From positions 62,001 through 126,000 of the forward strand of contig AZWL01000013.1 of the NCBI GenBank assembly GCA_000514715.1: 64,000 nucleotides of DNA, read 5' to 3'. A model generated the notes under the pieces. The model was not told where the DNA came from, ran no database searches, and worked only from the letters and a program-made list of their open reading frames with translations. Of the stretch, positions 32,843-43,500 are shown piece by piece. The stretch is from Streptomyces sp. CNH099. GTDB lineage: Bacteria; Actinomycetota; Actinomycetes; Streptomycetales; Streptomycetaceae. The first letter of the stretch is position 1; each line of letters begins with the position of its first letter. Both the position numbers and the translations under genes were made by a program.

Positions 32843-35071
32843 TCACCGCATGGCCCAGCCGAAGCGTGTGCCCACGGCCGGCAGGCCGTCCCTGCCGGGC
32901 GCGTAGGCGGTCGCGGCGGAGGTGTCGGGCCAGCCGCGGACGTTCGGCCAGGGCAGCGCGTGCATGGTGCCGTACGCGGACGGGCCGTAGGGCATGCCGA
33001 CGTACAGGCGGCTGCCGGTCGCCTGGATGTGGGCGCCCACCTGCTGGCCGGCTCCCAGGCTGCCGGGCAGCCCGGCGGAGCCCGTCTGGAGCCAGCGGTC
33101 GGAGTCGCCCGGCGACCACAGGGGGGCGAACGTCTGGACGGCGCCGGTGTTCGCGATCCCGTCGAGGTCTTCGCCGGGCACGCCGACCGCCAGCGCGATG
33201 GTGTCGGCGGAGCTGAGCGCCTTGGGCCTGGTGTTCGCCGCGGCGAAGGTCGCGCCGAAGCGGTCGCCGTTCTCCGGTCCGCCGGCGACTCCGGCGTGGC
33301 CCTGCCAGATGGTGCTGTGCTGGCTGACGGCGCCGGCCGCGGTCACCCGGATGTTGAAGACGCCGCCGGAGTCCACGTGGCCGACTCCGTCGACCGTCAC
33401 GTCCTCGCCGGGCACCCCCACGAAGAAGATCGAGTCGGTGGCCGCGGCGGAGCCGGCCGGCCGGTAGGGGACTCCGGCCAGGCCGTCGGAGAACCGGTCG
33501 CCGGTCTCGCCGGCGCCGCTGACGTCGTCCTGGTCCTGGTTGACCACGCCGAGCGGCCTCGGGGTGCCGGCGGTGGACAGCTCGTGTTCGAGGATCTGCA
33601 CCCCGCCCGCATCGGCCTTGCCGCCGAGGCCCTCGCCCGGTACGCCGATGGCGATGTGCTGCGGCGTGGCCGCGAGCGTGGCGCCGAAGTCGTCGCCCGT
33701 CTCCGGGCCCCCGGCCACCCCGTTCCTGCCCTGGGCGATGCCCTCGTTGACGGTGCCCCGCAGGTAGTAGGCCGTGCCGGCGTCGACGTCGGCGGTGCTC
33801 CCGGAGCCGATGTCCTCGCCGGGGGCCCCGATGACCAGATAGGGCTCGCCCGTCGTGGTGTGCCCGGCGGCCAGCGAGGCGCCCATGCGGTCGCCGGCCT
33901 CGACCAGGGAGGCGCCGATGTCGCCGGGGCCGGTGCCCTGCTCGTAGTTGACCGACGCCTTCCCGGTCGTCAGGCCGCCCGGGGCGCCGTAGAGGAGGCT
34001 GGCCATGCCGGCGTCCGCGGTGCTGCCGAGGTTCTCGTACGGGATGCCGACCACGAGGTCGGTGCAGCCGTCCTCGTTCTCGTCGTACGTGGCCAGGACG
34101 TGGCCGAACCGGTCGTTCGCCTCGGCTGCGCCCGGGACGGCGTCGAGGTTCTGGGTGATCTCGGCGGTGCCCCTGCCGCCGCCGAGGACGACGCGCACGA
34201 CGCCGGCGTTGGCGGCGCCGCCCACCGTGACGTGAGGGTCGGCGATCGCGACGTCCTCGGCGCCGTCGCAGTTGAAGTCGGTGTACTGCGGGCGCCCGAC
34301 CGTGTCGTCGACCCAGCCGCGCAGGTCGTCGACGCGGGCGCTGACGGCGCTGTTCGGGGTGCCGTCCGCGGTTTCGGTGCCGAAGCAGCCGACCTGGTAC
34401 GAGCGGGAGCTGAGCGCGACGAGTTCCGCGGTGCCGTCCGCCACCCGGACGGCGGGGCCGCCGGTGTCGCCGGCGCAGACGGCGGCGCCGTCCCGGCCGG
34501 AGAGGGTGAGGTCGGGGGTGCCGACCGCGTCGACGGTGAAGACGCCCGTGTGCAGCTTGTCCGGGGCCCAGCCCGCGGCGGTGCGGCCGTAGCCGGCCAC
34601 CCGCAGCTCCTCGCCCGCGGCGGGTGCGGTGGCGCTGACGGGCACCGGGGGTATGCCGAACACCGGCCGGGCCAGCCGAGCCAGCACCACGTCGCGGCCG
34701 TCGTAGGGCACCAGCTCGACGACGTCGCGGACCTGGCCGGAGGAGGTGTCGGACACGTCGGTGCGGCCGACGGTGGCGACGGTCCTGACCTTCGGTTTGC
34801 CCGGTGCGACGGCGATGCCCGCGGCCGGGTCGTCGGTGAAGCAACTGGCCGCGGTGAGCAGCCACTCCCGGTCGACCAGGGCGGCCGAGCACCCGCGCTG
34901 GAAGTCTCCGACGACGATCCGGCTGGTGAAACCGTAGGTGCTGTCGGCCTGCGGGGTGCCGACGACGGCCGCGGCCGGGGTCGCGGCCAGCGCGAGCGGC
35001 GCCGCCGTGGCGAACGCGGTGAGGGCGGCCCGCACACGGCGGGCGGTACGGGGAGTACGGGGTTTTCTCAT
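32843..35071 (-). CDS. secreted trypsin-fold pseudoprotease with FG-GAP beta-propeller
   Basis: The 742-residue protein has a signal peptide (cleavage near residue 35, TPAAAVVG), a chymotrypsin-like domain (about 36-240) and seven-bladed FG-GAP/integrin-alpha-like repeats (about 245-742, several FGATLAATPQH and IGAPGEDIG type motifs). The protease triad is broken. The usual TAAHC reads TAASC (Ser76), and the usual GDSGGP reads GDTGGP (Thr203). The Asp region (RDVVLARL, Asp127) is kept. So it probably binds rather than cleaves, or uses altered chemistry. ATG 35071 has a GAGGAAGAGG site and places the signal peptide at the start. It is convergent with the RiPP precursor; a link to it is possible but unproven. 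Confidence 0.8.
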   Translation of the reverse strand: MRKPRTPRTARRVRAALTAFATAAPLALAATPAAAVVGTPQADSTYGFTSRIVVGDFQRGCSAALVDREWLLTAASCFTDDPAAGIAVAPGKPKVRTVATVGRTDVSDTSSGQVRDVVELVPYDGRDVVLARLARPVFGIPPVPVSATAPAAGEELRVAGYGRTAAGWAPDKLHTGVFTVDAVGTPDLTLSGRDGAAVCAGDTGGPAVRVADGTAELVALSSRSYQVGCFGTETADGTPNSAVSARVDDLRGWVDDTVGRPQYTDFNCDGAEDVAIADPHVTVGGAANAGVVRVVLGGGRGTAEITQNLDAVPGAAEANDRFGHVLATYDENEDGCTDLVVGIPYENLGSTADAGMASLLYGAPGGLTTGKASVNYEQGTGPGDIGASLVEAGDRMGASLAAGHTTTGEPYLVIGAPGEDIGSGSTADVDAGTAYYLRGTVNEGIAQGRNGVAGGPETGDDFGATLAATPQHIAIGVPGEGLGGKADAGGVQILEHELSTAGTPRPLGVVNQDQDDVSGAGETGDRFSDGLAGVPYRPAGSAAATDSIFFVGVPGEDVTVDGVGHVDSGGVFNIRVTAAGAVSQHSTIWQGHAGVAGGPENGDRFGATFAAANTRPKALSSADTIALAVGVPGEDLDGIANTGAVQTFAPLWSPGDSDRWLQTGSAGLPGSLGAGQQVGAHIQATGSRLYVGMPYGPSAYGTMHALPWPNVRGWPDTSAATAYAPGRDGLPAVGTRFGWAMR

Positions 35072-35144
35072 GACCTCTTCCTCGATCAGGTTCAGGGGAT
35101 CCGGTAAGGGGTGCGCCAGCGGTCGACTCACGCGAAACGCGCCG

Positions 35145-35639
35145 TCACTTGCTGGTCCTGATCTCCACCAGCGTGTGGTCGCGCCGTTCCGGATCGGTGC
35201 CCTCCCCGACCGCCTCCCACTGGTTGCGGGGAATGTCGTAGGTCTTGGTCTCGTCGTCGACGGTCATGGTGAGGGTGGTGTCGTAGTCGATGCCCCTGAC
35301 CGTGTAGACCGCGGGCAATTCGAGCGACAGATAACCGGTGTCGCCGGTCACCTTGAAGCAGTACTCCGGCTTGCCGCGGGCCCATACGCGCAGCAGACCG
35401 TCGGCGCATGCGGGCGCCAGCACGATGTGCCCGTTCCCGCGCTTGAGCAGGATTCCGCGCTCCTGCTGGATCCGGTCCGCGTCCGGGTAGGCGAAATCCT
35501 CCACCGCGTATCCCGGATCGCCTTCCGCCGCCGGAGTGTGCGACACGTTCTGCTGCCCGGCAGGTGCCGCGACGGCGTAGGCAGCCGCCACCACCGCCGC
35601 GACAATGCCCGTTATCAGGGCACGCCTGATCAACCTCAT
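35145..35639 (-). CDS. small exported protein of unknown function
   Basis: The 164-residue product has a signal peptide or N-terminal anchor (MRLIRRALITGIVAAVVAAA, then YAVAAPAG) and a beta-rich domain with two cysteines (PACADGLL and EYCFKV) that may form a disulphide. No family is recognised. It lies about 110 bp downstream of the ALF-repeat gene on the same strand, so the two may be cotranscribed and could act together outside the cell. Confidence 0.65.
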   Translation of the reverse strand: MRLIRRALITGIVAAVVAAAYAVAAPAGQQNVSHTPAAEGDPGYAVEDFAYPDADRIQQERGILLKRGNGHIVLAPACADGLLRVWARGKPEYCFKVTGDTGYLSLELPAVYTVRGIDYDTTLTMTVDDETKTYDIPRNQWEAVGEGTDPERRDHTLVEIRTSK

Positions 35640-35747
35640 GATTTCTCGCTTCCCCGGTTTGCCAACCGGTGCTGTTCGAGTACTGACAGAGCAGCGCCCG
35701 CACCGTTCAGAGCGGACGCCGGCGGCCTCGCCGCACGGTGGCGCCGG

Positions 35748-38700
35748 TTACCAGGTGACCCAGCCGATCACGGTGGTGTAGGCGTCGCCGCCGATGTCCA
35801 CCACCTTCTTGCCGACGTCCTTGACCAGCCCGATGTGCCGTACGGCCTTGCCCACCTTGGACAGCACGGGCGGGATGGCGGCCTGCCCGAGCGCCTTCCA
35901 GAATTCGCTGCTGCCCCAGCCGTACGCGAATCCGCTGATGATGGCGCTGCCGGCCTGCATGGCCCAGGAGTAGAGTCCGAGGCTCACCGCGAGGGGCGCG
36001 GCGACCGGTGCGGCCGGCGGGAACAGGGCGACGAGCCCACAGACGACGGCGGCACCTCCGGCGTACGTGCTCCAGTGGCTCAGCGCCTCCGCCCAGTCCT
36101 TCGGATCGTATTCGTCCTCCGGCCAGATACCCCACCATTCGGTGTCGCCGTCGTTCTCCGGGTCGGCGGGATGGATGTGGTGCTGCTCCATCTCCAGCTG
36201 CCGCCGCCACTCCTCCTCCGCCAGCGCTTTCAGCTCGGCCTTCCGCTTCTCCGCAGAGATGCGGTGCGCCTCGGTGGCGGCCGCGGCGGCGGCCCGCGCG
36301 TCCTTCCCGGCCTGCACGGCGGAGGCCCTGGCGGCGGTGGCGGAGGACTGCGCCTGCAACGCGGACGCCACCGCCTGCTTGGCGGACTGGGCCGCCCGCC
36401 GGGCCGAGTAGGTGGCGGTACGGGCCGCGCCCCGCGCGGTGGCCGCCGCCGACTGCGCCGACTGCGCCGACCGCTTGGCGGCCGCCGCCGACGCGTCGGC
36501 GGCGTCCGCGTTCTGCTTCGCCCGGGCGGCCGAGGCCGCGGCGTCCTGCGCCCAGCCCTGCGCCTTCGACGCCCACGCGGCGGCCTCCTCGGCGGCCTGC
36601 CGGGCCTCGGCCGCGGCCTTGGACGCCAGCGCGGCGTCCTGCTGCGCCTGGGCGGCGACCCCGGCCGCGTGCGCGAGGGCGGCCCGCATGGCCGCCACGT
36701 GCGCCGCGTGGTCCTCGTCGAGCCGGGCGATGTTGAACTTGTCCTTCAGCACGAAGGCGCGCCGCATCCGGGCCGAGCCCTCCAGCACGATCTGGCACGC
36801 GGCCTTCATGTGCGGACCGCCGGAGTCGAGGAGGGTGACCACCTCGACCCGGTCGTCCTCCTTGGTCGCCTCCGCCCACTCGTAGGTCAGGAAGCGGTGC
36901 ATCGCCTCCGGGGACCCGTCATCCAGTGCCGCCTGGGCCTTCGCCCGGACGGCCCGCCCCGGGCCGGCGCCCAGGATCCGCACGATCTGTACGCGGTACT
37001 CCTCGGCCGCGGCCGCCACGCACCCCTGCGTCAGAAACGCCGCCGGTGCGTCCGGGTCGGTACTCTCCAGCGCCGCGACAGCCGCCGCCACCACGTCGGA
37101 GACGGCGGTCTTCGCCACCGTGAGGGTGCTCTCCCGGTCGTCCTGGCGCTGGGCGAGCGGGCGGTCCACGTCGATCCAGTTGAGGACGTCGTGCTCGCTG
37201 CCGGACAGCGCGTACTCGGCCGCCTCCCGGGTCCAGGAACCGGTCGAGTTCAGGAGTTTGACCGCGGCCCTGCGGCCCTCGGCGACCGCGGTGGCCGTGT
37301 CACCGGACCGGTACGCCGCCTCGGCGGCGGCGATCAGGTCCTTGATCTCCTGGGACGTCTGGCCCGACTGGTCGACTTCCCGCTGCAGCAGCCGGGTGTC
37401 CGCCGCCTCCTCCTGCGCGAGCACCGCGGCCTCCTCGACGCCGATCCGGGTGTCCTCGGCCAGCCTGGCGGCGTCGGCGTCCCGGGCCGCCTGCTCCACC
37501 TCCCCGGCTTCCCGGACCGCGCCGGAGGCCGTGTCGGCCGCCTGTACCGCCGCCTTCGCATACGCGGTGGACCGCTTGGCGTACTCGATCGCCTCGCCCG
37601 CGTGCTCCGCCGCCTCCTCGGCGGCGTCCGCCGCCTTGTCGGCGTGGTACGCCGCGCTGTTGGCGGCGTCGCGTGCGACGCGTGCCGCGGCCGCCGCCCT
37701 GTTCGACAGCGCCTGGGAGGTGTTCGCGGCCCGGGTGGCCCGGGCCGCGGCGGCGTTGGCCTCGGCGGCGGCCCGGCGGGCGGCGGCCGCCTGCGCCTGG
37801 GCGGCGCCCGCGGACGTGGCCGCGGAGGCGGCGGCGCTGGCCGCCGCGGCGGCGTTCTGCGCCGCACTCGCGGCGGCGGAGCCGGCCGACGAGGCCTTCG
37901 ACGAGGCGATGGCGGCCTGATCGGCCGCCGCCGCGGCGGTACGTGCGCGGCGCGCGGCGGACCGGGCGCCCTCGGCCGCGGCGCGGGCGGCCGACGCCCG
38001 GGAGGCGTCCTTGGATGCGGCGATGGCGGACCGGTAGGCACGTGCGGCGGCCCGCCCGGCCGCCGCGGCGGCGGCAGCGGCCGCCTGCGCCGCCCGCGCG
38101 GCGCGCTGGGAGGCGTTCTGCGCCTGCCGGGACGCGGCGATGGCCGTACGGGCGGCGCTCGCGGCGCCGCGAGCGGCACCGGCGGCGTTGTTCGCGGCCC
38201 GTGCCGACCGGCGCACGTCCCCCTCGGCGGCCGCCGCCTCCGCGGCGGCCTCCAGAGCGGCGGCCTTGGCCTTCGCGGCGGCCTCCTTCGCCTTCTCCGA
38301 GGCGGCGACGGCCTGCTCCGTGTTGAGCCTGGCCTTCTCGCCCTCGCGCTCCACGATCTCGACCAGCTGCGCGATCTTCGCGGCCTCTTCGTCGCGGGCG
38401 CGGGCGATGTACTGGCCGGAGACGAGGAACTGGTGGATCGCCTCGGGCGATCCGTCGTCGAGGGCGCGCTGTGCGTACTCCCTCACCCAGGGCGTGGCGG
38501 TCGCGAGGAGGTAGACGACCTCCACCCGTTCGTCCTCGTTCCTGGCCGTGTACTGGATGTCGTCCAGGAAGTCCCGCAGGGCGGTCTCGGTGCCCGCGTC
38601 CAGTGCCTCCGAGGCCTTCTGCCGGACCGTGCCGCCGGAGTTGTTCATGATGACGGTGACCGCGACCCGCAGATCCTCCATCAGGGCGGGCTGGAAGCCG

Positions 38701-39098
38701 CCCGCCAGATAGGCGGCGACCGCGTCGTCCCCGCCGGACAGGGCGGCGTCCGCCGAGGCCTGCACGGCCCGGTCGGCGTGGGGGAGCGCGGCGACGACGG
38801 CGAAGCGGTTGTCCTCCGCCCGCAGCACGGGCAGTTCGGTGGTGAGGAACGCGGAGACCGCGGCCGGCCCTCCGGTCAGGGCGACGGCCGCGGCCTCCCG
38901 CACGCGGCGTCCGCCGGTCTTGTACGCCCAGACCGCCCGCCCCCGTTCGGTGTCGGGCAGGCCGGTGTCCGCGCTGCTCGTGCCGGCGGCGTGGGCCGGT
39001 AAGGCGGACCAGGTGGCGATGGCGGGCAGGACGGGGGCCGCGGCGGTGCCAGCGATGGTGGCCAGCACCCGGCGCCTGTTCCATAACGAGTGGGGCAT
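35748..39098 (-). CDS. very large Ala-rich ALF-repeat exported protein
   Basis: The 1116-residue protein begins with a Tat-like signal (NRRRVLATIAGTAAAPVLPA, then ATWSALPAHAA). Two sets of short helical ALF repeats (about residues 45-215 and 600-760; motif like RVREAAAVALTGGPAAVSAFL and KAQAALDDGSPEAMHRFL) alternate with two long Ala/Lys/Arg heptad-type helices (about 215-600 and 760-960). A C-terminal region (about 1000-1116) has hydrophobic Gly-rich segments (AAVVCGLVALFPPAAPVAAP, SAIISGFAYGWG). ALF repeats are typical of actinobacterial exported polymorphic-toxin-like proteins. The ATG at 39098 follows GGGAAGG and is chosen over 39107 and longer frames. A structural or delivery role is inferred; a defined toxin domain was not identified. 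Confidence 0.75.
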   Translation of the reverse strand: MPHSLWNRRRVLATIAGTAAAPVLPAIATWSALPAHAAGTSSADTGLPDTERGRAVWAYKTGGRRVREAAAVALTGGPAAVSAFLTTELPVLRAEDNRFAVVAALPHADRAVQASADAALSGGDDAVAAYLAGGFQPALMEDLRVAVTVIMNNSGGTVRQKASEALDAGTETALRDFLDDIQYTARNEDERVEVVYLLATATPWVREYAQRALDDGSPEAIHQFLVSGQYIARARDEEAAKIAQLVEIVEREGEKARLNTEQAVAASEKAKEAAAKAKAAALEAAAEAAAAEGDVRRSARAANNAAGAARGAASAARTAIAASRQAQNASQRAARAAQAAAAAAAAAGRAAARAYRSAIAASKDASRASAARAAAEGARSAARRARTAAAAADQAAIASSKASSAGSAAASAAQNAAAAASAAASAATSAGAAQAQAAAARRAAAEANAAAARATRAANTSQALSNRAAAAARVARDAANSAAYHADKAADAAEEAAEHAGEAIEYAKRSTAYAKAAVQAADTASGAVREAGEVEQAARDADAARLAEDTRIGVEEAAVLAQEEAADTRLLQREVDQSGQTSQEIKDLIAAAEAAYRSGDTATAVAEGRRAAVKLLNSTGSWTREAAEYALSGSEHDVLNWIDVDRPLAQRQDDRESTLTVAKTAVSDVVAAAVAALESTDPDAPAAFLTQGCVAAAAEEYRVQIVRILGAGPGRAVRAKAQAALDDGSPEAMHRFLTYEWAEATKEDDRVEVVTLLDSGGPHMKAACQIVLEGSARMRRAFVLKDKFNIARLDEDHAAHVAAMRAALAHAAGVAAQAQQDAALASKAAAEARQAAEEAAAWASKAQGWAQDAAASAARAKQNADAADASAAAAKRSAQSAQSAAATARGAARTATYSARRAAQSAKQAVASALQAQSSATAARASAVQAGKDARAAAAAATEAHRISAEKRKAELKALAEEEWRRQLEMEQHHIHPADPENDGDTEWWGIWPEDEYDPKDWAEALSHWSTYAGGAAVVCGLVALFPPAAPVAAPLAVSLGLYSWAMQAGSAIISGFAYGWGSSEFWKALGQAAIPPVLSKVGKAVRHIGLVKDVGKKVVDIGGDAYTTVIGWVTW

Positions 39099-39274
39099 AA
39101 CGGACATCCTTCCCGTAGGCGAACCAACGGCTGTGAAGGATGCGGGTGTCCCGGCCACAGGGCGGCCGTCTCGGTCGGCTGCCGCGCCGCATCGTGTGGG
39201 GGGATACGCGCGAACACTGTACATGCCAAAAGCGCCGCGGGGCAGACCGCCCGCGCGAGGACGCGTCCCGGCGG

Positions 39275-40381
39275 TCAGGGCACGGGCGGCGCGGGGGCGC
39301 GGGAGGCGAGGGCGCCGAGGACCTGGTCGGTGGCCTGCCTGTCGACCGCCAGCAGGACCTCGCGGGCGCCGTCCCGGCACTCGATGAGGTGGGGCTTCGC
39401 CGGCCCGCCGGCGGGGTCCCCCGCGCGCGGGAAGCGCACCCGCAGCGGGGTCAGCGTGGGCGGCAGGTAGGCGCGGGGGCCGGGCAGCGGCTTCGGGTAC
39501 GCGCCCCGCCGGACCGGGTCGGCGCCGGGGACGGAGGCCAGCATCCCGGGTGCGGCGACGAGATGGGTGTGCCCCGGCAGCGCGTACGGCACGTCGCCGA
39601 GGACCTTGCCGGGCACGACGACCTCGCCGTACGGCACCCGGGGCCGGACGGGGACCACCGGGCTCGGCAGCCGCTCAAGCCGCCGCTGCACGAAGGCCAG
39701 GCTCAGGGCGCCGGCGAGGACGACGGCGCCGACGGCCGCGCAGGCGACCAGGGCCGACGCCATCGAGTCGGTCAGCTGCAGGGAGACGGCGAAGCCCGCC
39801 ATCCCGTAGAACACCCCGGACACCAGGGGGATAGTCACGCGCCAGTCGTTGCGGAGCCGGGGCCGCCCCGCGGTACGCCGGGCGTGCCGGGCCGCGACGG
39901 CGCAGCCCAGGCCGGCGGACGCCAGGAGGAGGCCGCCGCCGAACGGCAGCCGGTAGGCGGTCGACGGGTGGTCGCCGGTCTTCTGCCGCATGCCGCGGAA
40001 GGCCACCTCGCGGACGAGCCCGCGCCAGTAGACGGCGGTGACAGTATCGCCGGGCCCGACGGCGTCGTAGACGTCCCCGCCGCCGAAGCCCTCCCCCTCC
40101 ATCTTGACCCACTGCGGCGCCCGGCCGCCGCGGGAGAGCTGCAGGTGATGGCTGCCGGGCTTGCCCGAGCGGTACTCCCTGTCCGTGACGGCGACGGGCC
40201 CCTCCCAGCGGCACTCCGGCGCCGCCCGGCCGGCCGCACAGCGCGGGGCCGCCTCGTAGTCGCGGCTCTCCTGCAGCGCACCGGGCAGCACGAGGCCGAG
40301 GACCCCGCCGCCGGCGAGCAGAAGCAGGCCGGCGATGCCGGCGAGCAGCACCGCTCTTCTGGGTGACATGGTGGATGACAA
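39275..40381 (-). CDS. multi-pass membrane protein, DUF3592-like
   Basis: About 368 residues with four hydrophobic segments (near residues 10-32, 140-160, 180-205 and 210-235), an extracytoplasmic loop rich in charged residues between the first two, and a Pro-rich cytoplasmic tail. The layout resembles Streptomyces DUF3592-like proteins. The start is taken at TTG 40381 because GGGGGAG stands five bases upstream; ATG 40369 is a close alternative, and longer frames lack a ribosome site. Function unknown. Confidence 0.6.
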   Translation of the reverse strand: MSSTMSPRRAVLLAGIAGLLLLAGGGVLGLVLPGALQESRDYEAAPRCAAGRAAPECRWEGPVAVTDREYRSGKPGSHHLQLSRGGRAPQWVKMEGEGFGGGDVYDAVGPGDTVTAVYWRGLVREVAFRGMRQKTGDHPSTAYRLPFGGGLLLASAGLGCAVAARHARRTAGRPRLRNDWRVTIPLVSGVFYGMAGFAVSLQLTDSMASALVACAAVGAVVLAGALSLAFVQRRLERLPSPVVPVRPRVPYGEVVVPGKVLGDVPYALPGHTHLVAAPGMLASVPGADPVRRGAYPKPLPGPRAYLPPTLTPLRVRFPRAGDPAGGPAKPHLIECRDGAREVLLAVDRQATDQVLGALASRAPAPPVP

Positions 40382-40555
40382 CGCGACTCCCCCGAGTACA
40401 TGCGGCCGGTGCCCCGATTCTTGCATGGACATGGAAACGCCCGACCGGGGAGGTTTTCCCTGCTACGGCGAACTCTGCCGGCAGCGGCGGGACGGCTGTC
40501 GCAGGTCTCCGTTGCGGCCGGCGCCCGGCGCGGCGGGCGGGGCGCCGGCCCGGCG

Positions 40556-43500
40556 TCAGAGTTCCCGGACGGCGAGGGCGTCGTAGACCATCCAGGAGCC
40601 GGCCGTGTTGGTGAGGGTGACGGTGTTCCGGCCGGTGCGGAGCCGGTCGGAGGGGAGCGTGACGTCGAGGGTGCCGGGGCGGACGGGGCCGTCGGACCCG
40701 TCGCCCCAGTGGTAGCCCTCGCCGCCGCCCTTGGGGAGCGCGACGGTGGCCGGCGGCCCGTCGTTGAGGGAGACCTGCAGGGTCGGCGGGCCGGACTCGT
40801 GGGTGTCGACGAGCCAGGCGGTGAGGGCCAGGTCGGCGACGGGCGGCTGGTCGAGGTCGAAGCGGAGGGTGAAGGTGTGCGCCGCGGCGCCGGCCCAGGC
40901 GTCGCTGGGACCGGGGTGGATGTAACTCCACCCGGTGGCGGGGTCGTCGGCGCCGACGGTGAAGTCGACGTCGTCGGGGAAGGCCGCGGGATAGTCGCCG
41001 TAGCGGTCCGGCGCCAGGGCGAACTCCCCCGTGGCCAGGTCGATGTCGCCGACCAGGGCCACCGTCCGGCTCACGGTCGCGGACACCGCACGGCCGACGT
41101 CGGCCTCCTCCCCCTGAGCGGTGAGCGTCAGGGACGTCCCGCCCGACGCATCCGCCGGCGGGGTGAGGGTGAACGTGGTCGTCACCCTGTCGCCGGCGGG
41201 CACGTCGAGCGATCGGACCGCGGGCTCGACCGCCCAGCCCTCAGGCGCCTCCAGGCTGACGTCGACCGCGTGCGCCCGGTCCACGTCGTTGCTGTTCACC
41301 TGCACCCGGACGGCCGACGGGGTGTCCTGCAGCAGGATCAGCCGCTCCGGGACGGTCTCGATCGACAGCACGGGTGCGACGTGGACGTACGTGATGGCGT
41401 CGGGTAGTTCGGTGCCGTCGGCGGCCCGGCCGCTGATCACGACGCGGTGGAGGCCGGACGGGGTGCCGTCGCCGACGCGGAGGGTGAGGTCCTGCTCGGC
41501 GGAGCCGTCGGCGGGTGCGGTGAGCCTGCCGCGGGCGGGGTGGACCTCGATGCCGGCGGGGGTACGGGCGCGCCAGGCGGCGGCGACGGGCCGTCGGGTG
41601 AGGCTGTGTACGGCCAGGGTGAGGGCCCCGGTCTCGCCGGAGTCGACGCGGAGCGTGTCACGGTCGGCGTGGAGCACCGCGGGCGCCTCCGGCGACTTCG
41701 AGGGCGGCAGTTCCGCGACGCCCCAGTCCTTGTTGGGCTCCGGGCCCAGCCACAGCTCCAGGGTGCCGCCGGCGGCGAGCCTGTCGTGGTGGAACCAGGC
41801 GTTGTCGTGCCGCCGCCCGTTGAGCGCGGCGCGCTGGATGTATGTGTTCTCGGCGGAGTTGTCGTGCGTGACGATCCGGAACGTCCGGCCGCGGTAGTAC
41901 TCCGGGTGCAGCCGGATGGTGACCGCGTCGAACACCGGCGAGGTGATGTCGTACACCGGACGCGGCAGGCTCGCCCCCGTCACCTCGAACAGCCCCATCG
42001 CCATCAACGCGCTCATCGACCCCATCTGGCCCTGGTCCTCGTCGAAGTGGCCGTAGCCGTCGGTGGTCGAGATCGCGCCGTACGTCTTCTCCTTCACCTG
42101 GCGCACCCAGTACTGGGTCAGCCACGGATGCCCCACGTAGTTGAACAGGTGCGCCACCTGCAGCCCGGGCTGGTTGCCGTAACTGACGTGGCCCTGCCCG
42201 TACTCGGCGATGAAGTTCGACTCGGCGGACTGCTCGAAGGCGTGGTTGAGCTTGTCGGCGTACGCCTTCCGCCCGCCGAGCCTGTTGGCGAGGGCTGTGA
42301 CGTCGTGCGAGGTGAACCAGGTCGCCTGCCAGGCGTTCGCCTCGACGAAGTCCTCGTGCGACAGCGGGTCGAACGGGTCGTGCCAGCGGCCGTTCATGCC
42401 GCGCGGCCGGATGAACCCGGTGGACCGGTCGAAGAGGTTGCGCCAGTTCCCGGACCGTTCGATGAGGAACGCCCCCGCGTCGGTGTCGTCCCACACCTCG
42501 ATCTCGTGCAGCCCCACGTGCGCGCCGGTGCCGCCGGTCGCCTCGAACCGCACCCAGCTCACCCGCCTGGGCCGGAACGCCACCACCCGGTCCCGTCCGT
42601 CCGCCGGAACACCGTCCACCTTCAGCGACGAACCGTCGCTGAACCACAGCACCCCGGAGTTCACCCGCGAACCACCCTCGGTGCGGTCCCGGAGCACCAC
42701 CTTGCGCACCCGCTTCCGCTCCGGCCAGCTCAGCCTGATCCACGGCCGCTGTTCCGCCGACGCCCACCCCACGTTCACCGGCTCGGTCACGCTGGAGCGC
42801 GCCGGCCGGCCGTCGACCGCCCGCACCCCCGCCAGGTTCGCGTCATTGACCTGCGAGGACACCGACACCTCGGCGAACTGCGCGACGTTGATCCCGGACT
42901 TCCCCAGCCGCCGCGCCAGCTGCCCCAGCGTCCAGTCCTGGAACGCGTACTCCAGCGTCTGCCCCGCCCCGCCTTCGAGCGGGCCGCCGCACACCTCGTT
43001 CGGCACGTATCCGAGGTCGAAGTAGTGACGGGCACCGCCGCAGCTGCCCCAGCGCCCGTACTCGAACGAGCCGGCTTCGAAGAGGCCGCCGAGCGAGTGG
43101 GCGTCGAGCATGGCCTCGTACGCGAGGTCGATGTCGAAGTCCCGGATGCCCTTGTTCCAGGCGCCGCTGATGAACGAGGTCACCGGCGATCCGGTCATCA
43201 CCCACGAGTAGTCGCCGGCCACCGGGCCTCGCGGCAGCAGCCCCCCGTCCTCGTACATCCGCAGCTGCGAGCGCACGATGCTGGAGTAGATCTCCGGATA
43301 GGCCAGCCCCAGGACGGTGTTGAGGTTCCACTGCGTCAGCCACAGCGCGTCGTAGTTGTACATCGCGAACCGCGGCACACCGCGGGCGTCCGACGGGATC
43401 CTCCTGACCTTGCGGTGCTGCCAGGTGTTGTCGAGGTACGTGCCGTCGGCGTCGCTGATCACGCTGCGTCCGCACAGCACGTGGAACAGGTCGGTGTAGA

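Noticed and set aside
34938..39002. 1354-codon plus-strand frame opposite the ALF-repeat gene
   Set aside because: Gly/Arg/Leu-rich artefact of the Ala-rich repeats on the minus strand; the minus frame has a Tat signal and recognised repeats.
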